A stretch of DNA of 64,000 bases, from assembly GCF_000179775.1 (NCBI RefSeq), contig NZ_AEEB01000022.1, forward strand, positions 310,001 through 374,000, in the 5' to 3' direction. The translations under genes were made by a program, and so were the position numbers. Below are positions 9,380 to 21,583 of this stretch, in pieces; position 1 is the first letter of the stretch; each line of letters opens with the position of its first letter. This DNA comes from Ahrensia sp. R2A130 (lineage in GTDB: Bacteria; Pseudomonadota; Alphaproteobacteria; Rhizobiales; Rhizobiaceae). The notes beneath the pieces were generated by a model that saw only the letters and a program-made list of their open reading frames with translations, searched no databases and was not told the DNA's origin.

Positions 9380-9389
9380 GTTAAACCCA

Positions 9390-9418
9390 TGTCGAAGGAA
9401 GCTTCTCTCCCTTCGACA
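9390..9418. terminator. stem-loop downstream of typA
   Basis: Nine-base stem TGTCGAAGG / CCTTCGACA with an 11-base loop, about 50 bases past the typA stop on the minus strand. No T-run follows. It could end typA transcripts or lie in the leader of the small frame at 9173-9379. Confidence 0.35.
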
Positions 9419-9468
9419 TTGATCATTCAACAGGCGGCTGTCACTTCCCCAAAATCGAGGGGTGCACG

Positions 9469-11298
9469 TTAACCAGCCGCAGCTTCTGCCTGATCGGCAC
9501 GCATCTGGCGCTTGCGCTCGATAGGGTCGAGGATGCGTTTACGAAGGCGGATGTTTTCCGGCGTCACTTCCACAAGCTCACCATCGGTGATGTAGGACAG
9601 CGCCTTTTCCAGCGTCATCTTGATCGGCGGCGTCAGCTTCACAGCTTCATCCTTACCGGACGAACGCATGTTGGTGAGCTGCTTGCCCTTCAACACGTTG
9701 ACCTCAAGATCGTTACCACGAGCGTGCTCGCCAACGATCATGCCCTGATAAACCTTGTCGCCGGGATGAATGATCATCGGGCCACGGTCTTCCAGGTTGA
9801 ACATGGCAAAGGCCACCGCATCGCCATCGCCATTGGAGATGAGCGTGCCGTTGTTGCGCTGCGGAATATCGCCTTTGTAGGGCTGATAAGCGAGGAACGT
9901 GCGGTTGAAGATCGCGGTGCCGCGCGTGTCTGTCATAAGCTCCGACAGGTAGCCGATCAGGCCACGGGTGGGTGCGTGGAACACAAGGCGGGTGCGGCCT
10001 GTGCCGGAAGGCTTCATTTCCACGAGGTCGGCGCGGCGCTGGGAGAGTTTCTCAACGACAGCACCGGAGAATTCTTCATCGACGTCGATGATGGCTTCTT
10101 CAACGGGCTCAATCTTCTGGCCGTTCTCGTCTTCCTGCATCAACACGCGTGGGCGACCTACTGTGAGCTCGAAGCCTTCGCGGCGCATGGTTTCGATGAC
10201 GATGGCCAGCTGAAGTTCGCCACGACCGGCGACTTCGTAAGCGTCTGAATTTGGAAGCTGCGTGACTTTTAGTGCAACGTTGCCCTCGGCCTCTTTCATC
10301 AAGCGGTCACGGATGACACGGCTTTGAACCTTGGAGCCTTCACGACCGGCAAGCGGGCCGTCGTTGACGCGGAAGGTCATGGACAGTGTCGGCGGGTCGA
10401 TGGGCTGTGCGGGGATAGGCTCTTTGATGCCGGGCGCAACCAGCGTATCGGCGACGGTGGCCTTGGACAGGCCCGCGATGGAAACGATGTCGCCAGCGGT
10501 TGCTGAATCGACCGGCTTGCGGTCCAGACCTTCAAAGGACAGCACCTGCGTGATGCGGCCCTGTTCCACGATCTCGCCATCCTGGTTCAACGCATGGATC
10601 GACTGGTTCGGAACAGCGGTACCGGACATGATTTTACCGGTCAAAATGCGGCCCAGATACGGGTTGGCCTGAATGGTGGTGGCCAGCATGCGGAATTCGC
10701 CCTCTTCGATGGCGGGTTCCGGCACATGCTCCATCACGAGGTCGAGCAGTGGCGCCATATCGTCTTTGGGGCCGTCAGCATCCATCGCCATCCAGCCCTC
10801 TTTGGCGGAACCGTAGAGCGTGTGGAAATCGAGCTGATCTTCGTTGGCTTCAAGATTGCCAAACAGGTCGAACACTTCGTCCAACACCCAATCGGGGCGG
10901 CCGTCCGGCTTGTCGATTTTGTTGATGGCGACGATAGGACGCAGGCCAAGCTTCAAAGCTTTGGCGAGAACGAATTTCGTCTGGGGCATCGGGCCTTCGG
11001 CTGCGTCCACCAGAATGATGACACCGTCGACCATGTTGAGAATGCGTTCCACCTCACCGCCGAAGTCGGCGTGGCCGGGGGTGTCGACGATGTTGATGCG
11101 GTTGCCCTTCCAGGCAAGCGACGTGACCTTGGCGAGGATCGTGATGCCACGTTCCTTTTCAAGATCGTTGCTGTCCATGGCGCGTTCGTCCACCTGCTCG
11201 TTATCACGAAAGGTGCCGGACTGCTTGAGCAGAACATCAATGAGTGTGGTTTTGCCGTGGTCGACGTGTGCGATGATCGCAATGTTGCGAAGGGACAT
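9469..11298 (-). CDS. typA: translational GTPase TypA/BipA
   Basis: 609 residues, the normal length. A ribosome-associated GTPase related to EF-G that helps 50S assembly and stress or cold adaptation. Visible GTPase motifs are [10 protein letters not shown] (G1), RGITI (G2), DTPGHADF (G3) and NKIDKPD (G4). The EF-G-like domains and the TypA-specific C-terminus follow ([20 protein letters not shown]). It is transcribed alone; a strong hairpin separates it from the BCCT gene upstream. Confidence 0.97.
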   Translation of the reverse strand: MSLRNIAIIAHVDHGKTTLIDVLLKQSGTFRDNEQVDERAMDSNDLEKERGITILAKVTSLAWKGNRINIVDTPGHADFGGEVERILNMVDGVIILVDAAEGPMPQTKFVLAKALKLGLRPIVAINKIDKPDGRPDWVLDEVFDLFGNLEANEDQLDFHTLYGSAKEGWMAMDADGPKDDMAPLLDLVMEHVPEPAIEEGEFRMLATTIQANPYLGRILTGKIMSGTAVPNQSIHALNQDGEIVEQGRITQVLSFEGLDRKPVDSATAGDIVSIAGLSKATVADTLVAPGIKEPIPAQPIDPPTLSMTFRVNDGPLAGREGSKVQSRVIRDRLMKEAEGNVALKVTQLPNSDAYEVAGRGELQLAIVIETMRREGFELTVGRPRVLMQEDENGQKIEPVEEAIIDVDEEFSGAVVEKLSQRRADLVEMKPSGTGRTRLVFHAPTRGLIGYLSELMTDTRGTAIFNRTFLAYQPYKGDIPQRNNGTLISNGDGDAVAFAMFNLEDRGPMIIHPGDKVYQGMIVGEHARGNDLEVNVLKGKQLTNMRSSGKDEAVKLTPPIKMTLEKALSYITDGELVEVTPENIRLRKRILDPIERKRQMRADQAEAAAG

Positions 11299-11371
11299 AA
11301 GAGCTGGCCTGAAAACTGGGAGGAGCGGGACGCGCTCGTCGCGTCCGGCATTCAGGCGGCTATATAGGGGG

Positions 11372-11400
11372 GAAGTCGGCGCTTGGAAAGCGCCGACTTC
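11372..11400 (-). terminator. terminator-like hairpin after BCCT gene
   Basis: Perfect 13-base stem (GAAGTCGGCGCTT / AAGCGCCGACTTC) with a 3-base loop, 18 bases beyond the BCCT stop on the minus strand. It lies between the BCCT gene and typA and probably insulates the two. Confidence 0.65.
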
Positions 11401-11417
11401 GATAGTGTTGTCAGCTG

Positions 11418-13130
11418 TTACTCAGCTGCCGCAGGTGCGATGTCGCTTTCGTACAGCGTCTGCACACCGGCAGCTTCACGGCGACCGTCATTATAGATCG
11501 CTTTGATGAGCGAGATGCACATCAATACCATGACGACGGAGAAGGGCAGCGCCCCGATCACCATCGCGGTCTGGATCGCTGTGGTGCCACCGGAAATCAG
11601 CAGACCAGCAACAACGAACGCCAGTGCGGCACCCCAGAACAGGATGTGCGGACGAGCCTTCGGACCTTCATCACCAGCAGCATTGATCGTGTTCACAATC
11701 AAAACTGCAGAGTCGGCAGAGGTAACAAGGAACGTCATCAGCAAGACCACGATGAGAACCGCCATACCCCATGAGAGCCATTCGGAAATAGGCTCCAGCA
11801 TGAAGGCGGTCATTGCGAAGATCTTGTCGCCGTTACCGGCATCGAAGATCACGCCGTTGGCGTTACCGTAGAGTTCGAGCCAGATAGCGGTACCACCTGC
11901 CCATGCGAACCAGACGAAGCACATAAGCGCAGGCACAATCATCGCGCCCAGCACGAATTCACGGATGGTCCGGCCACGCGAGATGCGCGCCAGGAACAGA
12001 CCCACGAAAGGTGCAAATGCGATCCACCAAGCCCAGTAGAACACGGGCCACCAGCCCTGCCACTGCGCCAGCTTGAAGGCTTCGGAGTCTGCCTGTCCAT
12101 CGGACACCCAAACGTTGAAGCTCATCACCGGCAGTGCGATCAGGTAATCGAACAAACCGAGGAACATCGCAGTCAAGCCGAAGAAACTGGCACCAAAGAT
12201 GATGAAGAAACCCAGCAGTACGATGGACAGCACCATGTTGATGTTCGACAGCCACTTGATGCCTTTGCCTACACCGGACAGCGCCGACAGGGTCGAAGCC
12301 CCCATGATGAACAACAGCGCAACGATGATGCCGAACGTGTTGGCGGTGTTGGCGATTGCTTTGCCCGCTTCATCGACCGCACCAGCCGGATGAACAAGAC
12401 CACCGATACCAATGCGCGTAAGACCGGCAACGAACTGGTCCACACCAAAACCGAGCGTCTGCGCGACACCCAAAATGGTGGCCACCACAGCGATAATATC
12501 AATGAGGTTACCCAGCGGGCCGGACAATGCTTTACCGAACAGCGGCGTGAGGCCGGAGCGGATCGTCAGCGGCAGACCGCGACGGTATGTGAAGAAGGCC
12601 AATGAAAGACCTGCCACCGCGTAGCAAGCCCATGCGCCTAGACCCCAGTGCAGGAAGGACCACTTATAAGCCATGCGAATATTGTCTTCGCTCTTGGCGG
12701 TCGTCAGGCCTTGGATGACTTCCGGGTTGTTGGCAAAATGCGAAACAGGTTCAGCAACAGCCCACGTCAACATGCCGACACCGATACCGGCACCGAACAT
12801 CATGGAGAACCATGAGAAGTTGGTGAACTCCGGCCCTTCGCCATCCTGCCCCAGATTGAGGCGTCCGGCTGTTGGCCAAATCGCAAGGCCAAGACATACG
12901 ATGATGAAAAACGCCACGGTCCAGATGTACCATGCGGCGAAATTTGCCAAAATAACAGTGTTCCAACCGGACAACACACTGCCCGCCCATTGTGGCCACA
13001 CGATCGCCCAGACGACGAGTGCGGCGATGATGATCTTGGAAATAACGGCAACGCTTGGGCTGAAGCCGCGATAGAACCCGGAATCTGCCGTATGGATCGG
13101 CAGGTCCGTGAGTGGTGGTTTGATAGCCAT
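11418..13130 (-). CDS. BCCT-family transporter (betaine/choline/carnitine type)
   Basis: 570 residues with about 12 membrane segments. The family's tryptophan-rich regions are clear: [20 protein letters not shown], and [19 protein letters not shown] followed by [20 protein letters not shown] carriers import quaternary ammonium compounds such as glycine betaine or choline using Na+ or H+, often for osmoprotection. There is no long C-terminal osmosensing tail. The start ATG at 13130 has an AGGGAG ribosome-binding site. The exact substrate cannot be read from the sequence, and no bet genes are nearby. Confidence 0.93.
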   Translation of the reverse strand: MAIKPPLTDLPIHTADSGFYRGFSPSVAVISKIIIAALVVWAIVWPQWAGSVLSGWNTVILANFAAWYIWTVAFFIIVCLGLAIWPTAGRLNLGQDGEGPEFTNFSWFSMMFGAGIGVGMLTWAVAEPVSHFANNPEVIQGLTTAKSEDNIRMAYKWSFLHWGLGAWACYAVAGLSLAFFTYRRGLPLTIRSGLTPLFGKALSGPLGNLIDIIAVVATILGVAQTLGFGVDQFVAGLTRIGIGGLVHPAGAVDEAGKAIANTANTFGIIVALLFIMGASTLSALSGVGKGIKWLSNINMVLSIVLLGFFIIFGASFFGLTAMFLGLFDYLIALPVMSFNVWVSDGQADSEAFKLAQWQGWWPVFYWAWWIAFAPFVGLFLARISRGRTIREFVLGAMIVPALMCFVWFAWAGGTAIWLELYGNANGVIFDAGNGDKIFAMTAFMLEPISEWLSWGMAVLIVVLLMTFLVTSADSAVLIVNTINAAGDEGPKARPHILFWGAALAFVVAGLLISGGTTAIQTAMVIGALPFSVVMVLMCISLIKAIYNDGRREAAGVQTLYESDIAPAAAE

Positions 13131-13437
13131 ATATATGGTCTCCCTCTTCTCCTACTTTTCGCAGGTTGGGCGGGAGATTAAGACAATGGGTCGGGGGCCA
13201 ACAACCGAGCGGCAACATTAATGCCTGCCTAAAGTCTAGGGTCGCATGACGTTAGTAATTAAACTGGCTGGTAAAGCACTGTAAACGAATGGTTAACCAT
13301 GCCTGCGAACCATGTCGCATCCGGCCATCAATTTCTGTGTCAAACTCAGTTCAGCAGCGCAAAAACTGCCTCTAAGCACCTGAAATCTCTAAATCCCACA
13401 CTGAACCACATCAAAAAGCAGAGTTAGAGACGGTCTC
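13131..13437. other. intergenic spacer, BCCT upstream region
   Basis: 307 bases between the xthA stop and the BCCT start. It must contain the BCCT promoter. I see no coding frame with family resemblance; the only structure is a short palindrome (AGAGAC G GTCTCT) just before the xthA stop. Confidence 0.5.
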
Positions 13438-14247
13438 TTAAGTGAAATCGAAACGGGCGATCACCGGCACATGATCTGACGGTTTTTCCCAGCCACGTGC
13501 CTCACGCAGAACCTCGATCTTCGATAGCGAGGACGCCAGTTTCGGCGATGACCAGATGTGGTCGAGGCGACGCCCTTTGTCGGCCGCATCCCAATCCTTC
13601 GAGCGGTAGCTCCACCACGTGAAGAGAATGTCCTCAGCGGGAATGTGCTGGCGGATAAGATCGGTCCAACCGCCTTTCGCCATCACTTCGTTCAACCCAT
13701 CGGTTTCCACGGGCGTGTGGCTAACGACTTTAAGAAGCTGTTTGTGCGACCACACATCGGTTTCCAACGGCGCGATGTTGAGATCGCCCACAAGGATCGC
13801 AGGCACATCGCCATCATCACAGCCAAGCGCCTTCATCTCTTCGATAAATTTCATCTTGTGATCGAACTTCGGGTTCACGGCAGGGTCGGCCACATCGCCA
13901 CCGGCAGGAACATAGAAATTGTGCATTCGCACCGGCCCGCCGGGGGATTGCACGATACATTCCACATGGCGCGTATCGCCCATGGCGACGTAATCGGCGG
14001 ACGCAGTTTCCGTCAGCGGGTGCTTCGAAACGGTCGCCACCCCGTGATAACCCTTTTGCCCATGGACAGCGTGATGCGGATAACCGGCAGCAGTAAAAGC
14101 GTCTGCGGGAAACAGCTCGTTCACACATTTGATTTCCTGCAGGCACAGCACGTCCGGCTGATGCTCGGCGAGAAACTTCTCCACCAACCCGATACGCAAC
14201 CGCACGGAATTGATGTTCCACGTGGCGATGGAAAAGGGTTTGGCCAT
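13438..14247 (-). CDS. xthA: exodeoxyribonuclease III
   Basis: 269 residues, typical for ExoIII/AP endonucleases of base excision repair. The endonuclease/exonuclease/phosphatase fold is evident from WNINSVRLR (metal-site Asn), LCLQEIKC (metal-binding Glu), VGDLNIAP (catalytic Asp-Asn) and the C-terminal PSDHVPVIARF (catalytic Asp-His). It cleaves abasic sites and trims 3' ends. It is transcribed alone on the minus strand, downstream of the molybdenum hydroxylase genes' region but in the same direction as BCCT. Confidence 0.96.
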   Translation of the reverse strand: MAKPFSIATWNINSVRLRIGLVEKFLAEHQPDVLCLQEIKCVNELFPADAFTAAGYPHHAVHGQKGYHGVATVSKHPLTETASADYVAMGDTRHVECIVQSPGGPVRMHNFYVPAGGDVADPAVNPKFDHKMKFIEEMKALGCDDGDVPAILVGDLNIAPLETDVWSHKQLLKVVSHTPVETDGLNEVMAKGGWTDLIRQHIPAEDILFTWWSYRSKDWDAADKGRRLDHIWSSPKLASSLSKIEVLREARGWEKPSDHVPVIARFDFT

Positions 14248-14361
14248 TGTGTGATTCTCGCGAGCAGGTATGATGCGAAAGTTACGTCAGCCTCCGGCGG
14301 GTGTCATCCCAACGAAGCCGCTAGTCCACCGTCATCGCAGCCGTTCAAAGTCAGCCAGCCC

Positions 14362-16662
14362 TCAAACGAACTCCACCTCTTTCGACAGCGGCATCGTGCG
14401 AATGCGTTTGCCGGTGAGCGCGAAGACCGCGTTGGCCAGCGCGGGAATGGACGGCGGCGTGCCGGGTTCGCCCGCGCCGCCACGATGCTCTGCCTCTTCC
14501 ATCACCTCGACGGTAATCGTCGGGCAATTCGCCATCCGCATCGCGTCATAGGTGTCGAAATTGGTTTCCTGCACCATGCCGTCTTCGAATGTGATTTCCT
14601 GCCCTAGCGCCGATGACAACCCATAGACGATGCCGGACTGCAGCTGTGCCGCGACGTTTGCGGGATCGAGCGCCTGCCCGATATCGCCGACGCACCACAC
14701 GTTCTCAATTTTGATGCCATCGTCGGTCTGAACGACTTCCACCACCTGACCTGTCCAGCAACCGAAGGACAGCGTGAAGGCACAGCCCTTGGCGCGACCC
14801 TCGACCTTCGCTTCCGTCCAGCCGGACATATCGGCCAATCGCTTCATCACGCCCACGGCGGTTGGGTGGTCCTTCATGAGTGCGGCGCGAAACGCCATGG
14901 GGTCCTGGTCGGCAACGTGGGCCATCTCGTCCATGAAGCTCTCATGGAAGAAGCCGTTGTAGCTGTTGCCCACCGACCGCCAGAAACCGACGGGAATATC
15001 CACCGGCGCCTTGATGCCGGACACGCGGTAATTCTCCACACCATAGGGCTGGTCGAACGCGCCGTGGGTGATCGTGTTGTCCGGCCCCGCTGCGGGTACG
15101 GATGGGAAGGTGCGATTGATGACCGAGCCGATGACGGATGGACAGGCGATATGCCCGTCGATGGCAACCGGCAGGCCGTCATCGCCCAACCGCGCGCGCC
15201 ACTGCGACACGGCACCGGGGCGGTAAGTGTCGTGGGTCATGTCCTCCTCGCGGGTCCACACCACCTGCACGGGGCGACCCTTGAGAACACCGTCACCACG
15301 CTGCGCTACGCGGGCGGCAAAGCGGGCAAAATCCACCTCGCCACGACGACCAAAACCACCGCCAAGGAAGGTGGAATGAACCTGCACGTTCTGCTCGTCG
15401 ACACCGGTTTCCGACGCGCAATCGGAGCGCACCAGTGTGGGCGCTTGCGTACCGGCCCAGATGTCCAACTCACCATCTTTGAACTGCGCCGTAGCGTTCA
15501 TGGGTTCCATGGTCGCGTGGGCCAGATACGGCACTTGATAACGGGCTTCCACGATACGGTCGCGGGGCGCGTCTGCAAATGACAGATCCACATCACCATC
15601 GTTCCGCAGCTTGTCGCCATCGCCGATACCATCATCCAGCGCCTTGGCGATCACGGCCATGATGCCGTCCGTGGTGGCCGGATAGGGTGCCTCCCCCCAT
15701 TCCACATCCACCAATTCGGCAGCGCGGAAGGCGGTCCATGTGTTTTCAGCCAGCACAGCAAAACCACCGCCGAATTTTTCGCTCTCACCGCCGGTCATAT
15801 CGATCACGTCGATAACACCGGGAATTTTCTTCGCCTCGGTCGCGTCGAACGACGTCATTGGTCCACCCAAACGCGGGTTCATGCGAACCGTGGCATAGGC
15901 CATGTCCGGCAGATCGACGTCGATGCCATAGACCGCTGCGCCGGTAGATTTCGGAAGCGCATCCTTGCGCTGCTGCGACTTGCCGAGGATCGACCAATTG
16001 TCCGGCGTACGAAGCGCAGGTTCCGATGGCGGGGTGAGTTTGGACGCATCCGCCGCCAACTCGCCATAGGACAATGTCGTGCCGTCTGGCAGAACGACGT
16101 TGCCCGCCTTCGTCGTGATGTCGGTCAGCGGCGTATTCGTGCGATCAGCAGCGGCCTGCCGGAAAGTTTCACGCGCCGCAGCGCCAGCCTCCCGCATTTT
16201 GTCGTATGCATCTGCAATGGAGGACGAGCCGCCCGTCACTTGCAAGCCCAACACCTTGCCCACAGTACCCATGGCCGTGCGGGTGACTTCCGCCATCGCC
16301 GTACGATTGAAGTGAGCGACGGGCGCACCGTCGGACATCATCGCGGCATTATAATAGGCGTATGACGCCGGTGCGATTTCCGTGCCTATAGCGTCCAGCG
16401 GCACGTCCAATTCTTCCGCAACCAGTGCTGCAAGCGTAGTGGTGACGCCCTGCCCCATTTCGGCACGAGGTATCATGATGGTCACGCCGCCATCGGCCAT
16501 GACCTTGATATACGGGTTCAGTGTGCGCTCACCCTCTGCCAATGCGCCGTCTTCGGCGAGCGGGTTGGGGTAGTCCTGATTGATCTTGTAGGCACCGAAA
16601 GCAACGCCACCAACGATGGCGGCGGAGCCGATGAGGAATGTGCGGCGGAGAATTTTACCCAT
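14362..16662 (-). CDS. xanthine dehydrogenase/CO dehydrogenase-type molybdopterin-binding subunit (IorB-like)
   Basis: 766 residues. A twin-arginine-type signal or anchor (ILRRTFLIGSAAIVGGVAFG) suggests Tat export to the periplasmic side. The rest is the molybdenum cofactor-binding large subunit of the xanthine oxidase family. The conserved active-site glutamate is seen near the C-terminus (RGGAGEPGTPP), and HSTFLGGGFGRRGEVDF is a molybdopterin-contact region. It resembles isoquinoline 1-oxidoreductase beta or aldehyde dehydrogenase large subunits. It lies 3 bases downstream of the 2Fe-2S subunit, forming a two-gene operon with no FAD subunit. The substrate is unknown; electrons probably go to a cytochrome c not encoded here. 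Confidence 0.9.
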   Translation of the reverse strand: MGKILRRTFLIGSAAIVGGVAFGAYKINQDYPNPLAEDGALAEGERTLNPYIKVMADGGVTIMIPRAEMGQGVTTTLAALVAEELDVPLDAIGTEIAPASYAYYNAAMMSDGAPVAHFNRTAMAEVTRTAMGTVGKVLGLQVTGGSSSIADAYDKMREAGAAARETFRQAAADRTNTPLTDITTKAGNVVLPDGTTLSYGELAADASKLTPPSEPALRTPDNWSILGKSQQRKDALPKSTGAAVYGIDVDLPDMAYATVRMNPRLGGPMTSFDATEAKKIPGVIDVIDMTGGESEKFGGGFAVLAENTWTAFRAAELVDVEWGEAPYPATTDGIMAVIAKALDDGIGDGDKLRNDGDVDLSFADAPRDRIVEARYQVPYLAHATMEPMNATAQFKDGELDIWAGTQAPTLVRSDCASETGVDEQNVQVHSTFLGGGFGRRGEVDFARFAARVAQRGDGVLKGRPVQVVWTREEDMTHDTYRPGAVSQWRARLGDDGLPVAIDGHIACPSVIGSVINRTFPSVPAAGPDNTITHGAFDQPYGVENYRVSGIKAPVDIPVGFWRSVGNSYNGFFHESFMDEMAHVADQDPMAFRAALMKDHPTAVGVMKRLADMSGWTEAKVEGRAKGCAFTLSFGCWTGQVVEVVQTDDGIKIENVWCVGDIGQALDPANVAAQLQSGIVYGLSSALGQEITFEDGMVQETNFDTYDAMRMANCPTITVEVMEEAEHRGGAGEPGTPPSIPALANAVFALTGKRIRTMPLSKEVEFV

Positions 16663-16665
16663 GAT

Positions 16666-17160
16666 CTAACCCTCAACCTTGTCTGTTTTGGCTGCGCTGG
16701 AGGTCGACGATTTCATCTCGGCGGAAGCCTGACGAATGGCCGTGCGGATTTGCGGATAGGTGCCGCAGCGGCAAAGGTTGTTCATGTTGATGTCGATGTC
16801 TTCGTCGGTGGGTTCGGGAATTTCCGACAGCAACGCCACGGCGCTAATAATCTGGCCGGACTGGCAGTAGCCGCACTGTGCGACATTGCCTTCCGCCCAT
16901 GCTTTCTGCACCGGGTGCAACTCGCCATCAGCACCGACCAACCCTTCGATGGTGGTCACCTCGCCTTCGATGGAGTCCAGCGGTGCGACGCAGGACCGGC
17001 GCGGAACGCCGTTTACCAGCACGGTGCAAGCACCACACGATGCGATACCGCAGCCGAATTTCGTGCCTTTGAGACCGGCCACATCGCGCAACGCCCACAG
17101 CAGGGGCATCTCGCCCGGCGCATCAATCTCGCGCTCTTCTCCGTTGATGGTCAATTTCAT
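16666..17160 (-). CDS. (2Fe-2S) small subunit of molybdenum hydroxylase (IorA-like)
   Basis: 164 residues with two 2Fe-2S centres. The plant-ferredoxin type motif is [18 protein letters not shown] followed by a further cysteine (RRSC). The helical-bundle type motif is [10 protein letters not shown] followed by NLCRCGTYP. It passes electrons from the molybdenum site of the large subunit encoded immediately downstream. It lacks its own signal and is presumably exported as a complex with the Tat-signal-bearing large subunit. The C-terminal tail after residue 145 is poorly conserved. Confidence 0.94.
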   Translation of the reverse strand: MKLTINGEEREIDAPGEMPLLWALRDVAGLKGTKFGCGIASCGACTVLVNGVPRRSCVAPLDSIEGEVTTIEGLVGADGELHPVQKAWAEGNVAQCGYCQSGQIISAVALLSEIPEPTDEDIDINMNNLCRCGTYPQIRTAIRQASAEMKSSTSSAAKTDKVEG

Positions 17161-17335
17161 ATCGGCACCCTCTTGTCGGCAAAATTCATCCGCATCTTAC
17201 GTGAACTGCAGATGGACCGTGAAGGGGGCAATCGCAAGGCGTGATCGCGTCAAAGACAACGATGACACATGGCCGCCGCCTTGCTAGGCTGCTGTCATAC
17301 GACATGGACAGTTCAGATGTAACGAAAGCCCGCCC

Positions 17336-18632
<1,297 letters not shown>

Positions 18633-18646
<14 letters not shown>

Positions 18647-19496
18647 CATCTTCGTTCTGACGTTGCTGTTTGTATTACCGGCGAACGCGCAGACGAAGGC
18701 GCCCGAGCTTCCCAAACCTGCCGACTGGCCAGCCGAACGGCTGTGCAAACTCATCGACGAAGCCGCCCGCCGCCACAGCCTTCCCCGCGCCACTTTCACC
18801 CGCCTCATCTGGACGGAAAGCCGTTTCGACGTGCTTGCGGTCAGTCCCGTAGGCGCCATGGGCGTGGCGCAGTTCATGCCCGGCACGGCAATCGAACGTG
18901 GTTTGAAAAACCCTTTTGCGCCGGACCAGGCCATCGAAGCCTCCGCAGCACTCCTCTCCAGCCTGCGCCTGCGCTTTGGTAATTTTGGCCTCGCTGCGGC
19001 CGCCTACAACGCGGGGGCCGGTCGGGTGGGTAAGTGGCTTGCGGGTAACGGCGGCCTGCCCTTCGAAACCCGCGACTATGTGGTGGCGATCACAGGAAAG
19101 CAGGCGGAACAGTTTCGGGCCCGTGATGCGAAAGTAAACGATTTTTCGCTCAAGAAAGGCGTCGCGTTCCAGCAGGCTTGCGCCGAACTGCCAGTGCTGA
19201 AAACACGTTCCCCCGGCGTTCCCGGTCAGATCGCCGTGCCACGCCAACCCTGGGGCGTCCAGGTGGCGGGCAACTTCTCCCGCAATCGCGCCATGCAAAA
19301 CTGGGAGCGCGTGCGCGGCAAGCTCGGTGTAGATTTAGGCGACACCAAACCCGCGCTCTACCGCGAACGAACGCGGCGGGGTTTGAAATCGAAATGGGCA
19401 GTGAGGCTAGGAACATCCAGCCGCATCGGCGCAATCCGACTGTGCAAGCGTATTCGCGACGCAGGCGGTTTTTGTCTGGTGAAGCGGAACCGCTAA
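18633..19496 (+). CDS. lytic transglycosylase, SLT domain
   Basis: 287 residues. The signal peptide [19 protein letters not shown] directs it to the periplasm. The SLT/lysozyme-like domain (about residues 40-140) has the catalytic glutamate in LIWTESRFD, then [13 protein letters not shown] and AYNAGAGRV, all hallmarks of family 1 lytic transglycosylases that cut peptidoglycan glycan strands to 1,6-anhydro ends. The C-terminal part (about 170-287) is unassigned and basic. The ATG at 18633 is chosen because it begins the signal peptide. It overlaps ispG by 14 bases and ends 4 bases inside the convergent polyprenyl synthetase gene. Confidence 0.9.
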
Positions 19497-20395
19497 CTCT
19501 TTCGCTCGGCAATGAACGTCGCCATCGCCCGAAGCCCATCGGCTTCTGCACCAAAACCACCCAGCGCCTCATGCGCCTGCGCCACGGCTTCACCCAGCAT
19601 GTCCCGCACCGCATCCACGCCATGCAGTGCAACAAGCGTGCCTTTATCGGCATCCAAATCCTTGCCCGCCGTCTTGCCCAGCGTTGCTGTGTCGGCGGTA
19701 ACATCCAGAATATCGTCGGCCAGCTGAAACGCGAGACCCACCGTTTCGCCGTAGCTGCGGAGCGCTGCACGAGCCGCATCATCTGCACCGCCCAGCACCG
19801 CGCCAGCCTCGCAGGCAAAGCGGATCAGCGCGCCGGTTTTCATCGCTTGCAGCGTGCGGATTTCTGCGTCGGTCGGCGCACCGTCTTCTGCCTCGATATC
19901 CAACACCTGCCCGCCGATCATACCGCCCCAACCGGACGCGCGGGCAAGCATGGTCGTGAGTTCGCATCGCACCGCAGCATCAGCCGAAGAGCGCGATGCC
20001 AGAATATCGAAGGCCAATGTCGACAGCGCATCGCCTGCGAGAATAGCCAGCGCTTCATCGAACGCTTTGTGAACCGTTGGCTGGCCGCGTCGTAGATCGT
20101 CATCGTCCATCGCGGGTAGGTCATCATGGACCAGCGAAAACGAATGCAGGCATTCCAGCGCACATGCCGTTGGCAAAGCATCATCAAGCGAAACGCCGAA
20201 AAGGGCCGCTGATTCCACCACGAGGAAAGGCCGCACCCGCTTGCCGCCATTCAACACGCCGTGCCGCATGGCAGCCACCAACCGTTCGGGACGCTGCCGT
20301 TCGCCTTCCGCTGCAGAATCAGCGTTCAGTTCGACGTCGAGCCAGCCGTTTACGGCATCGGCGATCTTCGCCATTTGTAGTTTCAGATCAGCCAT
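19493..20395 (-). CDS. ispA: polyprenyl synthetase (farnesyl diphosphate synthase type)
   Basis: 300 residues, the size of short-chain bacterial FPP/GGPP synthases. Both aspartate-rich Mg-binding motifs are present: LVHDDLPAMDDDDLRRG and FQLADDILD. It condenses IPP with DMAPP/GPP to make farnesyl (or geranylgeranyl) diphosphate for quinones, undecaprenyl carriers or hopanoids. I chose the ATG at 20395; an 18-codon upstream extension has no conserved content. It is convergent with the transglycosylase with a 4-base overlap. Product chain length cannot be fixed by eye. Confidence 0.93.
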   Translation of the reverse strand: MADLKLQMAKIADAVNGWLDVELNADSAAEGERQRPERLVAAMRHGVLNGGKRVRPFLVVESAALFGVSLDDALPTACALECLHSFSLVHDDLPAMDDDDLRRGQPTVHKAFDEALAILAGDALSTLAFDILASRSSADAAVRCELTTMLARASGWGGMIGGQVLDIEAEDGAPTDAEIRTLQAMKTGALIRFACEAGAVLGGADDAARAALRSYGETVGLAFQLADDILDVTADTATLGKTAGKDLDADKGTLVALHGVDAVRDMLGEAVAQAHEALGGFGAEADGLRAMATFIAERKS

Positions 20396-20542
20396 GATGC
20401 CCCCCGTTAAGTTGCCGCCTTGGTGGCGCGGAAGGCGGTGCAGCGTCAAGCGATTGCATCAGGCCGCTTGTTGATGCGGCGGCCCCTCGCTACACCGATA
20501 TGACAATCCGCCCTTCTACAACCTGCAAAGGCTGCGACCACA

Positions 20543-21385
20543 TTGGCCAAGACGACACGCAGCAAAGCAGCCAGCTCATCCAAAGGGCGAGCGAGTAAGC
20601 CGTCGAAGTCCAAACGCAAAAAATCACCCGTTGATGATCTGATCGCGCAGAAGAACGGACCTGCAATCGTCGGCCCATCCCGCTCCGGCTCGCGTTGGCG
20701 ACGGATGACGCGATGGCTCGTCAAACGACTTGTTATCGTCGCGCTCATTCTGGTCTTGCTGCCTTTTGCGCTGATCGCGCTTTATACCGTCCCGGCGGTC
20801 AATCCGGTTTCCGCACTCATGGTGTGGCAGCGCGTTTCCGGCACTGAAATTACCCGTGAGTGGGTGGCGCTCGACGATATATCTCCCTTTGTCGTCCAAT
20901 CCATCGTCTCCAGTGAGGACGGCAAATTTTGCAGCCACAGCGGTGTCGATTGGGATGCTGTGAACACCGTGGTCTCCGATGTGCTGGAAGGTGAACGTCC
21001 GCGTGGTGCCAGCACGGTTTCCATGCAGGCAGCGAAAAACCTGTTCCTCTGGAACAGCCGTTCCGTGCTCCGTAAAGGCCTTGAAGTGCCGCTGGCATTG
21101 GCCGCCGACAAAGTGTGGGGCAAGCGGCGCATGATGGAGATTTATCTCAATATCGCTGAATGGGGGCCGGGCATTTTCGGCATCGACGCGGCAGCCCAAC
21201 ACCATTTTGGCCGTTCCGCCAAAAAGCTGTCGCGCCGACAGGCCTCGCGGTTGGCGGTGGTGCTGCCAAGCCCTCTCACCCGCAATCCCGCCAAGCCCTC
21301 ACGGTCGCTGGCGCGCATGGCGCGGCGGGTAGAGGGTCGTGCCAAACAGTCCGGTGCCTATATAAGATGCCTGAAGCCGCAATAA
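20543..21385 (+). CDS. mtgA: monofunctional peptidoglycan transglycosylase
   Basis: 280 residues. A lysine/serine-rich cytoplasmic tail (about residues 1-50) precedes one membrane anchor (RLVIVALILVLLPFALIALY) and a GT51 domain. Catalytic motifs are SEDGKFCSHSGVDW (glutamate) and RGASTVSMQAAKNLF, followed by RKGLEVPLA and KRRMMEIYLNIAEWG. It polymerises lipid II into glycan strands without transpeptidase activity. The start at 20543 is a TTG, and the first in-frame ATG lies near 20704 just before the membrane segment, so the N-terminus is uncertain. Confidence 0.93.
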   Translation: MAKTTRSKAASSSKGRASKPSKSKRKKSPVDDLIAQKNGPAIVGPSRSGSRWRRMTRWLVKRLVIVALILVLLPFALIALYTVPAVNPVSALMVWQRVSGTEITREWVALDDISPFVVQSIVSSEDGKFCSHSGVDWDAVNTVVSDVLEGERPRGASTVSMQAAKNLFLWNSRSVLRKGLEVPLALAADKVWGKRRMMEIYLNIAEWGPGIFGIDAAAQHHFGRSAKKLSRRQASRLAVVLPSPLTRNPAKPSRSLARMARRVEGRAKQSGAYIRCLKPQ

Positions 21386-21583
21386 GCGTGACAGCGAACC
21401 GCAAAACCTCTTGCCTTGCCGCACATATGGTCTATACCGCCCGTCAACGTCGCTACACCAGTGTTGCGACGGGCTAAACAACGTTTTCAGATAGCTGGAT
21501 GTCCACCCAGCGCCCGCCGAACATTCGGTCGTGTGCGCCACGGAGTTTTGGATAAGGTCCGGCACCCGTAGGAGCATGATACC

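Noticed and set aside
13427..13437. Short palindrome before the xthA stop
   Set aside because: Six-base arms without context; too short to call a site or terminator.
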